A stretch of DNA of 64,000 bases from Frankiales bacterium (GTDB lineage Bacteria; Actinomycetota; Actinomycetes; S36-B12; CAIYMF01): the NCBI GenBank assembly GCA_016125335.1, contig WGLY01000015.1, positions 1-64,000 on the forward strand. The letters are read 5' to 3'. Made by a program: the position numbers and the translations under genes. The notes under the pieces were generated by a model, which was not told where the DNA came from, searched no databases, and worked only from the letters and a program-made list of their open reading frames with translations. Below, in pieces: positions 32,860 through 41,379 of the stretch. Position 1 is the stretch's first letter. Each line of letters starts with the position of its first letter.

Positions 32860-33467
32860 GGGTGTGTTCTACCGGACGGGTCCGCCGGCGGGGGGCCGTC
32901 GTCCCCGAGGTCGCCCGCCACGGCCCGGTAGAGCACGTGCGGGCGCCACCACTGGCCGGGGGTCGCGCGCGGGTGGTCGAAGACGCCGTCGTAGCGCATG
33001 CCGAGGCGCTGCATCACCGCCTGCGAGGCCAGGTTGGCCGGCACCGTGAACGACACCACCTCGGGCAGGCCGGCGTCCAGCAGGCCGAACCGCAGGGCCG
33101 CGGCGGCCGCCTCGGTGGCGATCCCCAGCCCCCACCAGTCCGGGGCCAGGCGCCAGCCCACCTCGACGAGCGGCTGCGCGTGCGGGAACGGAGCCTCGAA
33201 CGACGGCGGCACCAGTCCCACGAAGCCCACGAACGGCGCGCTGCCTCGCGTGGAGCCGAGCACCTCGACGGCCCAGGCGGTGAAGCCCAGCTCCGCGTGC
33301 ACGGCGTCGAAGCGGGCCATGCTCGCGGCGCTCTGCTCGCGCGTCATCGTGGAGGGGAACCAGCGCATGACGCGCTCGTCGGCGTTCATCGCCGCGAACG
33401 GCCCGAGGTCGTCCTCGCGCCAGGCCCGCAGCGCCAGCCGGGGCGTGCGCAGCTCGTGCCGCGTCAC
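32856..33467 (-). CDS. GNAT-family N-acetyltransferase (RimJ/RimL type)
   Basis: 203 residues from GTG 33467. HELRTPRLALRAWREDDL is typical of the RimJ/RimL-like acetyltransferase_3 group; EVGWRLAPDWWGLGIATEAAAAALRFG is the acetyl-CoA-binding segment (Q/RxxGxG/A variant GLGIA); VPANLASQAVMQRLGMRYDG is the C-terminal block. Substrate unknown. It sits between metK and priA and overlaps priA by 4 nt. The C-terminal 20 residues are a Pro/Asp-rich tail. Confidence 0.87.
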   Translation of the reverse strand: MTRHELRTPRLALRAWREDDLGPFAAMNADERVMRWFPSTMTREQSAASMARFDAVHAELGFTAWAVEVLGSTRGSAPFVGFVGLVPPSFEAPFPHAQPLVEVGWRLAPDWWGLGIATEAAAAALRFGLLDAGLPEVVSFTVPANLASQAVMQRLGMRYDGVFDHPRATPGQWWRPHVLYRAVAGDLGDDGPPPADPSGRTHP

Positions 33468-33504
33468 GCGGGCGCCCCGGACGGCGACGGGTCGACGGCG
33501 GTGC

Positions 33505-34701
33505 TCAGAGACCGGCCGCCGCGCGCAGCGCGTCGGCGCGGTCGGTGCGCTCCCACGAGAAGTCGGGCAGCTCGCGGCCGAAGTGGCCGTAGGCGGCGGT
33601 CGCGGTGTAGATGGGGCGCAGCAGGTCGAGGTCGCGGATGATCGCGGCGGGGCGCAGGTCGAAGACCTCGAGCACCGCGCTCTGGATGTCCGCGTCCGGC
33701 CGCACCCCGGTGCCGAAGGTCTCCACGAACACGCCGACGGGGTGCGCCTTGCCGATCGCGTACGCCACCTGCACCTCGCAGCGGCGGGCCAGGCCCGAGG
33801 CGACGACGTTCTTGGCGACCCAGCGCATCGCGTAGGCGGCGGAGCGGTCGACCTTCGACGGGTCCTTGCCGGAGAAGGCGCCGCCGCCGTGACGGGCCAT
33901 GCCGCCGTAGGTGTCGACGATGATCTTGCGCCCGGTGAGGCCGGCGTCGCCCATGGGGCCACCGATCTCGAACCGGCCGGTGGGGTTCACGAGCAGCCGG
34001 TAGCCCTCGGTGTCGATGGTGAGGTCGGCCAGCTCGGGGGTGACGACGAGCTCGGCGACGTCGGGCGCGAGCAGCGTCGCGAGGTCGATGTCCGAGGCGT
34101 GCTGCGTCGAGACGACGACGGTGTCGAGCCGCACGGCGCGGTCGTCCTCGTCGTACTCGATCGTCACCTGGGTCTTGCCGTCGGGGCGCAGGTAGGGGAT
34201 GGCGCCGTCCTTGCGCACCTGGGTGAGGCGGCGGGCCAGCCGGTGCGCGAGGTGGATCGGCAGCGGCATGAGCTCGGGGGTGTCGTCGCAGGCGTAGCCG
34301 AACATGAGGCCCTGGTCGCCGGCGCCCTGCCGGTCGAGCTCGTCGTGGCTGCCCTCGGTGCGCTCCTCGAGGGCGTCGTCGACGCCCTGCGCGATGTCCG
34401 GGCTCTGCGAGCCGATGGAGACGCTGACCCCGCACGAGGCGCCGTCGAAGCCCTTCTTGCTGGAGTCGTAGCCGATCTCCAGGACGCGGTCGCGCACGAT
34501 CGCGGGGATGTCGACCCAGCCCGAGGTGGTGACCTCGCCGGCCACGTGCACCTGGCCGGTGGTGATGAGCGTCTCGACGGCGACCCGGCTGCGCGGGTCC
34601 TCCTTGAGCATCGCGTCGAGGATCGAGTCGCTGATCTGGTCGGCGATCTTGTCCGGGTGACCCTCGGTGACCGACTCGGAGGTGAACAGGCGACGGGCCA
34701 C
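33505..34701 (-). CDS. metK: S-adenosylmethionine synthetase
   Basis: Makes SAM from ATP and methionine. 398 residues. [22 protein letters not shown] at the N-terminus, [12 protein letters not shown] (written here [14 protein letters not shown]), and [16 protein letters not shown]. All three structural repeats are present. GTG 34701 with GGGAGAG upstream. Its own promoter is likely at 34784-34813. Confidence 0.98.
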   Translation of the reverse strand: MARRLFTSESVTEGHPDKIADQISDSILDAMLKEDPRSRVAVETLITTGQVHVAGEVTTSGWVDIPAIVRDRVLEIGYDSSKKGFDGASCGVSVSIGSQSPDIAQGVDDALEERTEGSHDELDRQGAGDQGLMFGYACDDTPELMPLPIHLAHRLARRLTQVRKDGAIPYLRPDGKTQVTIEYDEDDRAVRLDTVVVSTQHASDIDLATLLAPDVAELVVTPELADLTIDTEGYRLLVNPTGRFEIGGPMGDAGLTGRKIIVDTYGGMARHGGGAFSGKDPSKVDRSAAYAMRWVAKNVVASGLARRCEVQVAYAIGKAHPVGVFVETFGTGVRPDADIQSAVLEVFDLRPAAIIRDLDLLRPIYTATAAYGHFGRELPDFSWERTDRADALRAAAGL

Positions 34702-34783
34702 GTGGCTCTCCCGGTGACGACTGGCGGACTTCGGCGGGTGGTGCGGGGACCCGGGCCCACCGCGGGGCCCGGACGTCCGAGGG

Positions 34784-34813
34784 AGTCTATCCGCGGACGG
34801 CGCAAGGCCCGAA
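34784..34813 (-). promoter_or_regulatory. metK promoter
   Basis: Minus strand -10 TAGACT (34789-34784), 18-nt spacer, -35-like TTCGGG (34813-34808). The leader to the metK start is about 75 nt. I looked for SAM or SAH riboswitch features there and found none. Confidence 0.45.
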
Positions 34814-34845
34814 CGGCGCGGCCGCGCGAGCGCCCGGTGGGCGGC

Positions 34846-36087
34846 TCAGCGCGGGAGGCGGGCGACCACGGCGTCCCACACGGCGTCGGCCACCGCCTGC
34901 TTGGAGGCGCGGGGGACGTGCACCTCGGTGCCGTCGCGGCCGAGCACCACGACCTCGTTGTCGTCCGCGCCGAACGTCGCGCCGCCGCCCACGTCGTTGA
35001 CCACGAGCAGGTCGCAGCCCTTGCGCGCGAGCTTGGCGCGGGCGTGGTCGAGCACGCCGGCGGACTCGTCGCCCGTCTCGGCCGCGAAGCCGACGACCAC
35101 CTGGGCCCGGCGCTGCTCGTCGCGGCGCGCCACGGTCTCCGCGAGCACGTCCACGGTGCGCTCGAGCACGACCGGGTCGGGCGCTCCCCCGGCGTCGTCC
35201 TTCTTGATCTTGTACGCCGACGCCGCGACCGGCCGGAAGTCGGCGACGGCCGCGGCCATGACGACCGCGTCGGCGGTCGCGGCGTGCTCACCCACCGCCC
35301 GGCGCAGGTCCTCGGCCGAGGTCACGCGCACCACGCTCGCCCCGGCGGGGTCGGGCAGCGCCACGTTCGCGGACACCAGCACGACCGAGGCGCCGCGCGC
35401 GGCGGCCGCCGCGGCCAGCGCGTAGCCCTGCTTGCCGCTGCTGGAGTTGCCGAGGAACCGCACCGGGTCGAGGTGCTCGCGGGTGCCGCCCGCCGAGACG
35501 ACGACGCGGCGGCCGGCGAGGTCCGCGGCCCGCGGACCGGACAGGACGGCGAGGCAGGCGTCGTAGATCGCCTGCGGCTCGGGCAGGCGGCCGGGCCCGG
35601 AGTCGGCGCCGGTGAGCCGGCCCACCGCGGGGTCGAGGACGACCACGCCGCGCTCGCGCAGCAGCGCGACGTTGGCACGGGTGGCCGGGTGCTCCCACAT
35701 CTCCGTGTGCATCGCCGGGGCCATGACCACGGGGCAGTGCGCGGTGAGCAGGACGTTGGCGAGCAGGTCGTCGGCCAGCCCGGCGGCCGCACGGGCCAGC
35801 AGGTCGGCGGTGGCGGGGGCCACGACCACGAGGTCGGCCTGCTGCCCGAGGCGCACGTGGGGCACGTCGGCGACGTCGTCCCACACCTCGGCCGAGACGG
35901 GCTTGCCCGAGAGCGCCTCCCAGGTGGCCGAGCCGACGAAGCGCAGGGCCGCGCGGGTGGGCACGACGGTGACGTCGTGGCCGGACTCGGCGAAGCGGCG
36001 CAGGAGCTCCGCGGCCTTGTAGGCCGCGATGCCCCCGCCGACGCCGAGGACGACCGACAGCGCGCCGGGGGCGCGGCCGGGCGTCAT
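34846..36087 (-). CDS. coaBC: Bifunctional phosphopantothenoylcysteine decarboxylase/synthase
   Basis: Two steps of coenzyme A synthesis. 413 residues. CoaC flavoprotein domain (about 1-190): GVGGGIAAYKAAELLRR, PATADLLARAAAGLADDLL, APAMHTEMW. CoaB domain (about 190-413): SAGGTREHLDPVRFLGNSSSGKQG with the CTP/phosphopantothenate site, and KIKK. Starts 10 nt after rpoZ. The gmk-rpoZ-coaBC-metK-priA order is conserved in actinobacteria. Confidence 0.97.
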   Translation of the reverse strand: MTPGRAPGALSVVLGVGGGIAAYKAAELLRRFAESGHDVTVVPTRAALRFVGSATWEALSGKPVSAEVWDDVADVPHVRLGQQADLVVVAPATADLLARAAAGLADDLLANVLLTAHCPVVMAPAMHTEMWEHPATRANVALLRERGVVVLDPAVGRLTGADSGPGRLPEPQAIYDACLAVLSGPRAADLAGRRVVVSAGGTREHLDPVRFLGNSSSGKQGYALAAAAAARGASVVLVSANVALPDPAGASVVRVTSAEDLRRAVGEHAATADAVVMAAAVADFRPVAASAYKIKKDDAGGAPDPVVLERTVDVLAETVARRDEQRRAQVVVGFAAETGDESAGVLDHARAKLARKGCDLLVVNDVGGGATFGADDNEVVVLGRDGTEVHVPRASKQAVADAVWDAVVARLPR

Positions 36088-36097
36088 CGGTGCGTGG

Positions 36098-36394
36098 TCA
36101 GGCGACCGGGGCGCCGGTGTCCGACTCCGTCTCGGGGTCGAACGGCGTCGCGGCGAGCAGGCCGGAGTTGATCTCGCGCAGCGCGATCGACAGCGGCTTC
36201 TCCTGGACGTGGGTCTCGACCAGCGGGCCGACGTACTCGAGCAGGCCCTCGCCGAGCTGGGAGTAGTAGGCGTTGATCTGGCGCGCGCGCTTGGACGCGT
36301 AGATCACGAGGGAGTACTTCGAGTCGGTCGCCTCGAGCAGCTCGTCGATGGGCGGGTTGGTGATGCCCTCGGGGGATGACACGGTGCCGGACAC
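36098..36394 (-). CDS. rpoZ: RNA polymerase omega subunit
   Basis: 98 residues. [35 protein letters not shown] is the omega core that wraps the beta' C-terminus; [16 protein letters not shown] is the second conserved block. 123 nt separate it from gmk with no clear promoter. Extended N-terminus typical of actinobacteria. Confidence 0.97.
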   Translation of the reverse strand: MSGTVSSPEGITNPPIDELLEATDSKYSLVIYASKRARQINAYYSQLGEGLLEYVGPLVETHVQEKPLSIALREINSGLLAATPFDPETESDTGAPVA

Positions 36395-36517
36395 GCGGGC
36401 GCCTCTCGCTCGGGTTGGGTCCTACGGGGCCCCATGTCGTCCCGGCGGCCGCCGGGCGACCCGGCCGGGGTTCGGGCGGGGGCTCGTCGGGGCGGTGCGC
36501 TCACCGCATACAGGACG

Positions 36518-37075
36518 TCAGAGGGGGCTCAGACCCATCAATGCTAGCAAGGCTCCGGTGGCCTCCTCGACGGACGCGTTGACCACCGTCGCGTCGAACT
36601 CCGACTCGGCGGCCAGCTCCACCTGGGCGGTGGCCAGCCGGGCCCGGATCACCTCGGCCGGCTCGGTGCCCCGACCCACCAGCCGGCGCACCAGCTCGTC
36701 CCACGACGGCGGTGCGAGGAACACGAACAGCGCGTCGGGCATGCTCGCCCGCACCTGACGGGCGCCCTGGAGCTCGATCTCGAGCACCACCGGGGTGCCC
36801 TGCTCGAGGTGCTCGAGCACGGGACGGCGCGGGGTGCCGTAGAAGTTGCCGGCGAACTCGGCGTACTCGAGCAGCTCGCCCTCCTCGACCATCCGGGCGA
36901 ACTCGGCGTGGTCGACGAAGAAGTACTCGACCCCGTGGGTCTCCCCCGGGCGCGGGCGCCGGGTGGTGGCCGACACGGAGAGCCAGACGTCGGGACGCGT
37001 GGCGCGCAGGTTCTGCACGACCGTGCTCTTGCCCACCCCGGAGGGACCGGACAGGACGGTCAGGCGGGCGTTCAG
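36518..37075 (-). CDS. gmk: Guanylate kinase (inferred CTG start)
   Basis: Phosphorylates GMP to GDP. About 185 residues. P-loop GPSGVGKS (10-17), [30 protein letters not shown], and [11 protein letters not shown]. No ATG, GTG or TTG exists between the mihF stop and the P-loop except a GTG inside the P-loop. The CTG at 37075 overlaps the mihF stop (CTGA) and has GAAGGAG 8 nt upstream, so it is the best start. The frame stays open far upstream but would overlap mihF entirely. Confidence 0.94.
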   Translation of the reverse strand: MNARLTVLSGPSGVGKSTVVQNLRATRPDVWLSVSATTRRPRPGETHGVEYFFVDHAEFARMVEEGELLEYAEFAGNFYGTPRRPVLEHLEQGTPVVLEIELQGARQVRASMPDALFVFLAPPSWDELVRRLVGRGTEPAEVIRARLATAQVELAAESEFDATVVNASVEEATGALLALMGLSPL

Positions 37076-37386
37076 GCGGAGAACTCCTTCTCCAGCGCCG
37101 CGATCTGGTGCGTGCCGAGGCCCCGGACGCGGCGGTTCTCCGCGATCTGCAGGCGCTCCATGATCTCGGCCGCCCGCACCTTGCCGACGCCGGGCATCGA
37201 CTCGAGCAGGGCCGAGACCTTCATCTTGCCGATGATGTCGTCGGTCTGGCCCGCGGCGATGACCTCGCCGATCGAGGCCCCGGAACGCTTGAGACGGTTC
37301 TTGACCTCCGCGCGGATGCGTCGTGCCTCGGCGGCCTTCTCCAGGGCGGCCGCGCGCTGCTCGGGGGTCAGGGGCGGTAGGGCCAC
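37072..37386 (-). CDS. mihF: Integration host factor, actinobacterial type (mIHF/sIHF)
   Basis: Small nucleoid-associated DNA-binding protein, 104 residues. N-terminal helix [29 protein letters not shown], then a helix-two-turn-helix region [11 protein letters not shown] and [18 protein letters not shown]. Unrelated to enterobacterial IHF. Starts at GTG 37386 with an AGGA site 6 nt upstream. Heads the mihF-gmk-rpoZ-coaBC run and overlaps gmk by 4 nt. In streptomycetes its homologue affects sporulation and topology. Confidence 0.95.
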   Translation of the reverse strand: MALPPLTPEQRAAALEKAAEARRIRAEVKNRLKRSGASIGEVIAAGQTDDIIGKMKVSALLESMPGVGKVRAAEIMERLQIAENRRVRGLGTHQIAALEKEFSA

Positions 37387-37416
37387 GACCGGTCCTCTCC
37401 TCGGGTTCTGGTCGTG

Positions 37417-37444
37417 ACCCTAGCGACCCCGGCGACCGCGTCAA
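37417..37444 (-). promoter_or_regulatory. mihF-gmk operon promoter
   Basis: Minus strand -35 TTGACG (37444-37439), 16-nt spacer, -10 TAGGGT (37422-37417), about 31 nt upstream of the mihF GTG. One of the clearest promoters in the window. Confidence 0.7.
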
Positions 37445-37450
37445 CAGCCT

Positions 37451-37489
37451 CGGTGCAGGTCCGGCGCCCCCCGGGCCGGACCTGCACCG
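37451..37489 (-). terminator. Terminator after the secreted-protein gene
   Basis: Perfect 15-bp stem (37451-37465 with 37475-37489) and 9-nt loop, starting 11 nt beyond the stop at 37501 and directly ahead of the mihF promoter. Strong hairpin without U-tract. Confidence 0.75.
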
Positions 37490-37500
37490 GGCAAACCGGG

Positions 37501-38082
37501 TCAGACCGATGCGGAGGGGACCCGCACCGCGCGGAACGGGTTCGACGTCGGCGACACGGCGTGCGCGCCGAGGTGGATCCGGTCCGTGGGCACCTTGTGG
37601 CCGTTGACGAACAGCTCGAAGGCGACGCGCGACGAGCAGTCGGCGCCGATCCGCAGGAGGTCGACTCCCCCGACGTTGGTGAAGCGGAAGGCCAGCGTGT
37701 GGTGGCGCGGCCCGATCCACCAGCGGTCGCCGCCGCGGCCGTGCTCGAGCCGGACGCCCGTGGCGTGCAGCTCGTCGCTCGCGGTCACGAACCCGCTGAA
37801 GACGACCTTGCGCGTGCCCGGGTGGGTGGCGAACAGGTGCCAGCCGGTGGCGTTGTGCCAGATCCAGTAGCCCGTGGGGAGCCCGGCGTGGAGCCCGGCG
37901 GGACGGCCCTCGAAGCGGTCCGGCACGGTGCCGGTCGAGCAGGTGGCGGTGGCGGTGGTGGATGACGGCGCGAGCGGCGCGGCCCCGGCCGCGGACGGTG
38001 CCGCCACCGCGAGGCCGGCGGCCAGGGCGGACGCGGACACGGCCGCGACCGCGCCGCGCCGGACGGTGCTGGTGGTGGACAT
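37501..38082 (-). CDS. Secreted protein of unknown function
   Basis: 193 residues. Sec-type signal peptide: charged STVRRG, hydrophobic [18 protein letters not shown], then AxA sites near residues 30-35. Mature part is rich in Trp, His and Gly, with [40 protein letters not shown] and [21 protein letters not shown]. These short aromatic-rich repeats suggest a beta-structured extracellular domain. Two Cys (CSTG near residue 48, ADCSS near 150) could form a disulfide. ATG 38082 with GAGGGAG upstream. Family not recognised; exported location is the only inference. Confidence 0.8.
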   Translation of the reverse strand: MSTTSTVRRGAVAAVSASALAAGLAVAAPSAAGAAPLAPSSTTATATCSTGTVPDRFEGRPAGLHAGLPTGYWIWHNATGWHLFATHPGTRKVVFSGFVTASDELHATGVRLEHGRGGDRWWIGPRHHTLAFRFTNVGGVDLLRIGADCSSRVAFELFVNGHKVPTDRIHLGAHAVSPTSNPFRAVRVPSASV

Positions 38083-38309
38083 GGTGCTCCCTCGTGTCGT
38101 GCGGCGGGCCCGTCCCGTCGCTGCGGTCCTCACGGTGACCGGCCCCCGTTGTCCGCGCGTGGGCGTCGGGTCAGAGCCGTGTAAGGACCGCCCGGGTGCG
38201 CTCGGCGCAGCCGTCGTCGTCCCGGCTCGGGCATGCTTGTCCGCCGGGGCGCTCGCCGCGGCGCCCCCGCCGTCCGGCGCGCGACGCGGCGGGCACCGCG
38301 GAGGCGGCC

Positions 38310-38669
38310 ATGGCGCAGACGACGTCCACCATCGAGGAGTACGCCGCGCGGCTCGCGCCGGAGGCGGTGGCGCCGTTCTCCGCGATCCGGGCGGTGATCG
38401 AGCGGGTGGCGCCGCAGGCCGAGGGCCGGATCTCCTACGGCATGCCGACGTGGGCCGACCACGGCACCGCCTTCGTCCATCTCGCCGCCTGGCGGCAGCA
38501 CGTCTCGCTCTACCCCGTGCCGGCGATGGACGAGGAGCTGCACCGCGCGCTGGTCCCCCACCTGAGCGGTCGCGGCACGCTGCGCTTCCCGCTGAGCGAC
38601 CCGCTGCCCCTCGACCGCATCGAGCAGGTGGTGCGCCTGCTGCACGACCAGCGGACCGGGTCCGCGTGA
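38310..38669 (+). CDS. DUF1801-family protein
   Basis: 119 residues, ATG 38310 with GGAGG 5 nt upstream. TIEEYAARLAPEAVAPFSAIRAVIERVAP, ISYGMPTWADHGTAFVHLAAWRQHVSLYPVP and GRGTLRFPLSDPLPLDRIEQVVR match the DUF1801 / YdhG-like group, which includes a proposed iron chaperone in Bacillus. No biochemical role can be assigned. Divergent from the secreted-protein gene; 227 nt between them hold no other clear feature. Confidence 0.82.
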   Translation: MAQTTSTIEEYAARLAPEAVAPFSAIRAVIERVAPQAEGRISYGMPTWADHGTAFVHLAAWRQHVSLYPVPAMDEELHRALVPHLSGRGTLRFPLSDPLPLDRIEQVVRLLHDQRTGSA

Positions 38670-38736
38670 CCCTCGGCACTGCCGTCCGCCCCGTCGTCGG
38701 GGCTCCGGGTGAAGCAGCCCTTCGTGGCTGGGATCA

Positions 38737-38754
38737 CAGCCCTGACCAGGGCTG
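38737..38754 (+). terminator. Small hairpin between DUF1801 gene and glycyl-radical gene
   Basis: CAGCCCT (38737-38743) and AGGGCTG (38748-38754) form a perfect 7-bp stem with GACC loop, 67 nt after the DUF1801 stop and 38 nt before the -10 of the next gene. It could be a weak terminator or an operator for the downstream gene. Confidence 0.35.
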
Positions 38755-38792
38755 ACGCCGCCGCCCACGAGGACTCGCACCGGCCGCGCGCG

Positions 38793-38798
38793 TAGCGT
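38793..38798 (+). promoter_or_regulatory. -10 element for the glycyl-radical gene
   Basis: TAGCGT lies 7 nt upstream of the GTG start at 38806 and no Shine-Dalgarno is present, so transcription would start at or next to the start codon (leaderless). No good -35. No obvious FNR/CRP-type site is seen. Confidence 0.45.
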
Positions 38799-38805
38799 CG
38801 AACGC

Positions 38806-40359
38806 GTGGACACCACCGAGATGCGCACCCGGGCCCGCGCCCTCGTCGACAGCCCCGCGCTGACCTACCGGCAGCGCGTCGCGGCGCTCGCCGCCCTGGC
38901 CGAGGAGTCGCTCGACCCGCCGAAGGTCTCCGCCGCGTGCGAGGACGCCCTCGCCTCCGGGCTCGTCGACGACCTCGCCGAGGGCCATGCGCCGTACCGG
39001 CCGCGCTACCTGCTGCCCGACTACGGCCTGGCCCTGCGCCAGGGGTCGGAGTTCCTCGGGCTGCCCGCACCCACCGACCTCTACGAGGCCGTGGCGTTCC
39101 TGCTCTCGGCGTACTCGCAGGTGCCGTCGATCACCGGCTACCCGGTCTACCTCGGCGCCGTCGACGCGCTGCTCGAGCCGTTCGCCGCGGACGTCGACGA
39201 CGACACGCTGCGACGCGTGCTCAAGCTCCTGTGGGTCACGATCGACCGGTCGCTGCCCGACGCCTTCACCCACGCGAACCTCGGGCCCGACGACACCCGG
39301 GTCGGGCGCACGGTGCTCGCCCTGGAGCGCGACCTGCTCCAGACGGTGCCCAACCTCTCCCTGCTCGTCGACCCGGACCGCACGCCCGACGACCTCGTGC
39401 TCGACGCGGTCCGCACCGTGTTCGCCTGCGGCAAGCCGCACTTCGTCAACCACCGGATGATGACCGGCGACCTCGGGCCGGAGTACGGCGTCGTCTCCTG
39501 CTACAACTCGCTGCGGCTCGGCGGCGGGTCGCACACGCTCGTGCGGCTCAACCTCAAGGAGTCGGCGGACCGCAGCGGCGTGGACGCCGAGCGGTGGCTC
39601 TCCGACGTCCTGCCCGAGCACGTGGCCCTCACCGCCGAGCTCATGGCCGCGCGGATCGAGTCGCTGGTCGAGCAGGCGCGGTTCTTCGAGCACTCGTGGC
39701 TGGTCGACGAGGGCCTCGTGCACCTCGACCGGATGTCGGCCATGTTCGGCGTCTACGGCCTCGCCGAGGCGGTCGACGTCCTCGTGGAGCGCGCCGGCGG
39801 CGACGGGCACTACGGCACCGACCCCGAGGCCACGGCGCTCGGGTGGCGCACGGTCGAGCGCCTGGCCGAGCTGGTCGGCGAGGTGTCGCTGCCGTACTGC
39901 GAGGGCAACGGGGGCCACCCGTTCCTGCACTCGCAGTCCGGGATCGACTCCGACGTCGGGGTCACCGCGGGCACGCGCATCCCGATCGGGCAGGAGCCCG
40001 GCCTGCTCCAGCACCTGCGCGCCGTGACGCCGAACCACCGGTGGTTCGCCTCCGGCGTCAGCGACATCGTCCACTTCGACGACACCGCCGTGCGCAACCC
40101 GCAGGCCGTCGTCGACGTGGTCCGGGGGGCCCTGGCGTCCGGCATGCGCGACGTCACGTTCAACCTCGACAGCAACGACTTCATCCGCATCACCGGCTAC
40201 CTCGTCCGCAAGTCCGACCTGGCCCGGCTCGCGGCGACCGGGGTCGCACGCCACGGCAGCGATGTCCTGGCTGCAGGGTCGGTCGCCAACTCCCACGTGA
40301 CCGATCGCGTCGTGAAGAGGGTGATCAGCAGTGAGTCGGCCTCTCGGGCTGCTGGCTGA
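38806..40359 (+). CDS. yjjI: YjjI-type glycyl-radical enzyme
   Basis: 517 residues, the size of Escherichia coli YjjI. C-terminal glycyl-radical loop RITGYLV with the radical Gly at 464, and a candidate active-site Cys232 in VVSCYNSLRLGGG. Further blocks: NHRMMTGDLGPEYG, YCEGNGGHPFLHSQSG, DVTFNLDSNDFIRITGY. Family function is unknown; related enzymes are pyruvate formate-lyase and anaerobic ribonucleotide reductase, but the short length and divergent loop separate it from both. It overlaps the activase gene by 29 nt. Glycyl radicals are destroyed by oxygen, so it is likely used in low-oxygen conditions. Confidence 0.85.
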   Translation: MDTTEMRTRARALVDSPALTYRQRVAALAALAEESLDPPKVSAACEDALASGLVDDLAEGHAPYRPRYLLPDYGLALRQGSEFLGLPAPTDLYEAVAFLLSAYSQVPSITGYPVYLGAVDALLEPFAADVDDDTLRRVLKLLWVTIDRSLPDAFTHANLGPDDTRVGRTVLALERDLLQTVPNLSLLVDPDRTPDDLVLDAVRTVFACGKPHFVNHRMMTGDLGPEYGVVSCYNSLRLGGGSHTLVRLNLKESADRSGVDAERWLSDVLPEHVALTAELMAARIESLVEQARFFEHSWLVDEGLVHLDRMSAMFGVYGLAEAVDVLVERAGGDGHYGTDPEATALGWRTVERLAELVGEVSLPYCEGNGGHPFLHSQSGIDSDVGVTAGTRIPIGQEPGLLQHLRAVTPNHRWFASGVSDIVHFDDTAVRNPQAVVDVVRGALASGMRDVTFNLDSNDFIRITGYLVRKSDLARLAATGVARHGSDVLAAGSVANSHVTDRVVKRVISSESASRAAG

Positions 40360-41059
40360 CGTCGTCCCGTTCTCCTGGGTCGACGGCCCCGGCAACCGCT
40401 GCGCAGTGTTCCTCCAGGGCTGCAACCTGGACTGCCTCGCCTGCCACAACCCGCACACCATGCCGCGGCAGACCGCGCGGGCGCGCGAGGTGACGGTCGA
40501 GGAGCTCCTCGACGAGGTGCGGCCGCTCGCGCCGTACCTGTCCGGCGTCACGGTGTCCGGCGGCGAGGCCACCCTCCAGGCGGAGTTCGTGGCCGCGTGG
40601 TTCGCCGCGCTGCGCGACGACCCGGCCACCGCGCGGCTCACCCGCTTCATCGACAGCAACGGGTGCGCGGACTCGGCCACGTGGGACCTCCTGCTCCCGC
40701 TGACCGACGGGGTGATGCTCGACCTCAAGGCCCTCGACGTCGAGACGCACGAGGCGCTCACGCACCGGTCCAACGCGCCGGTCCTCATGAGCCTGCGCCG
40801 CCTGGTGCACGAGCGGAAGCTGGCGGAGGTCCGGCTGCTCGTGGTCCCCGGCTACAACGACGACGAGGACACGCTGCGCGACACCGGCGAGTACCTGGCC
40901 GACAACGCGCCGGGCGTCCCGGTGCGGGTGATCGGGTTCCGCGCGCACGGGGTCCGGGCCGCGGCCCGGCAGATCCACGAGCCGACCGCGGAGGAGCGCG
41001 CCAGCTACGGCGAGTGGGTGGGCGCCGCGGTGGGCCGCCAGCTGGTCACCCTGGTGTGA
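40331..41059 (+). CDS. yjjW: Radical-SAM glycyl-radical enzyme activase (YjjW-type)
   Basis: 242 residues. Radical-SAM cluster motif CNLDCLAC (Cys31, Cys35, Cys38), GGE motif in VTVSGGEATLQ, and the PFSWVDGPGNRCAVFLQGCN entry typical of PFL-type activases. It lacks the inserted eight-Cys ferredoxin region present in some activases. GTG 40331 is inside the yjjI 3' end, so both are coupled. Predicted to abstract hydrogen from Gly464 of the upstream enzyme. Its 3' end overlaps the convergent membrane-protein gene by 14 nt. Confidence 0.88.
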   Translation: MSRPLGLLADVVPFSWVDGPGNRCAVFLQGCNLDCLACHNPHTMPRQTARAREVTVEELLDEVRPLAPYLSGVTVSGGEATLQAEFVAAWFAALRDDPATARLTRFIDSNGCADSATWDLLLPLTDGVMLDLKALDVETHEALTHRSNAPVLMSLRRLVHERKLAEVRLLVVPGYNDDEDTLRDTGEYLADNAPGVPVRVIGFRAHGVRAAARQIHEPTAEERASYGEWVGAAVGRQLVTLV

Positions 41060-41378
41060 GCGCGTCCGCGCGGTCCGGCCGGGCCAGCGCGTAGCAGGCC
41101 GCGCCGGCGGCGGCGGCCACCAGCAGCACCGACGGCCACGCCCCGATGACGAGCCCCAGCGGGTGCGAGACGACGAAGAGCACGGCCACCACGGCCAGCG
41201 CGGCGATCGTGCGTGCCGCCCCGCTGCTGCGCGCCATCCACCAGGCGCACAGCGCCGCCCCGGCGACGAGCACCACGCCGCCCAGGGCGCGGTTGCCGCT
41301 CAGCGAGGCCACGGCGAACCCGGCCAGGAGGGTGAGCGCGGCCGTGAGCGCGATCCGGGCGCGCGATCCGGACGGCAC
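41046..41378 (-). CDS. Small four-helix membrane protein
   Basis: 110 residues with hydrophobic segments at about 9-26, 31-48, 55-70 and 75-97, short loops and a charged C-terminal tail. GTG 41378 starts 1 nt after the pyrF stop, so it is the last gene of the pyrimidine transcript. Its end overlaps yjjW in the opposite strand. Family not recognised. The coupling to pyrF argues that it is a real gene; a role in pyrimidine metabolism is not implied. Confidence 0.6.
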   Translation of the reverse strand: MPSGSRARIALTAALTLLAGFAVASLSGNRALGGVVLVAGAALCAWWMARSSGAARTIAALAVVAVLFVVSHPLGLVIGAWPSVLLVAAAAGAACYALARPDRADALTPG

Positions 41379-41379
41379 G

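Noticed and set aside
34702-34845. Possible SAM or SAH riboswitch ahead of metK
   Set aside because: The leader has GC-rich hairpins but none of the conserved core segments of those riboswitches.
38310-38669. Earlier ATG at 38196 for the DUF1801 gene
   Set aside because: Adds a Pro/Arg-rich stretch without family similarity; the ATG at 38310 follows GGAGG at the right distance.
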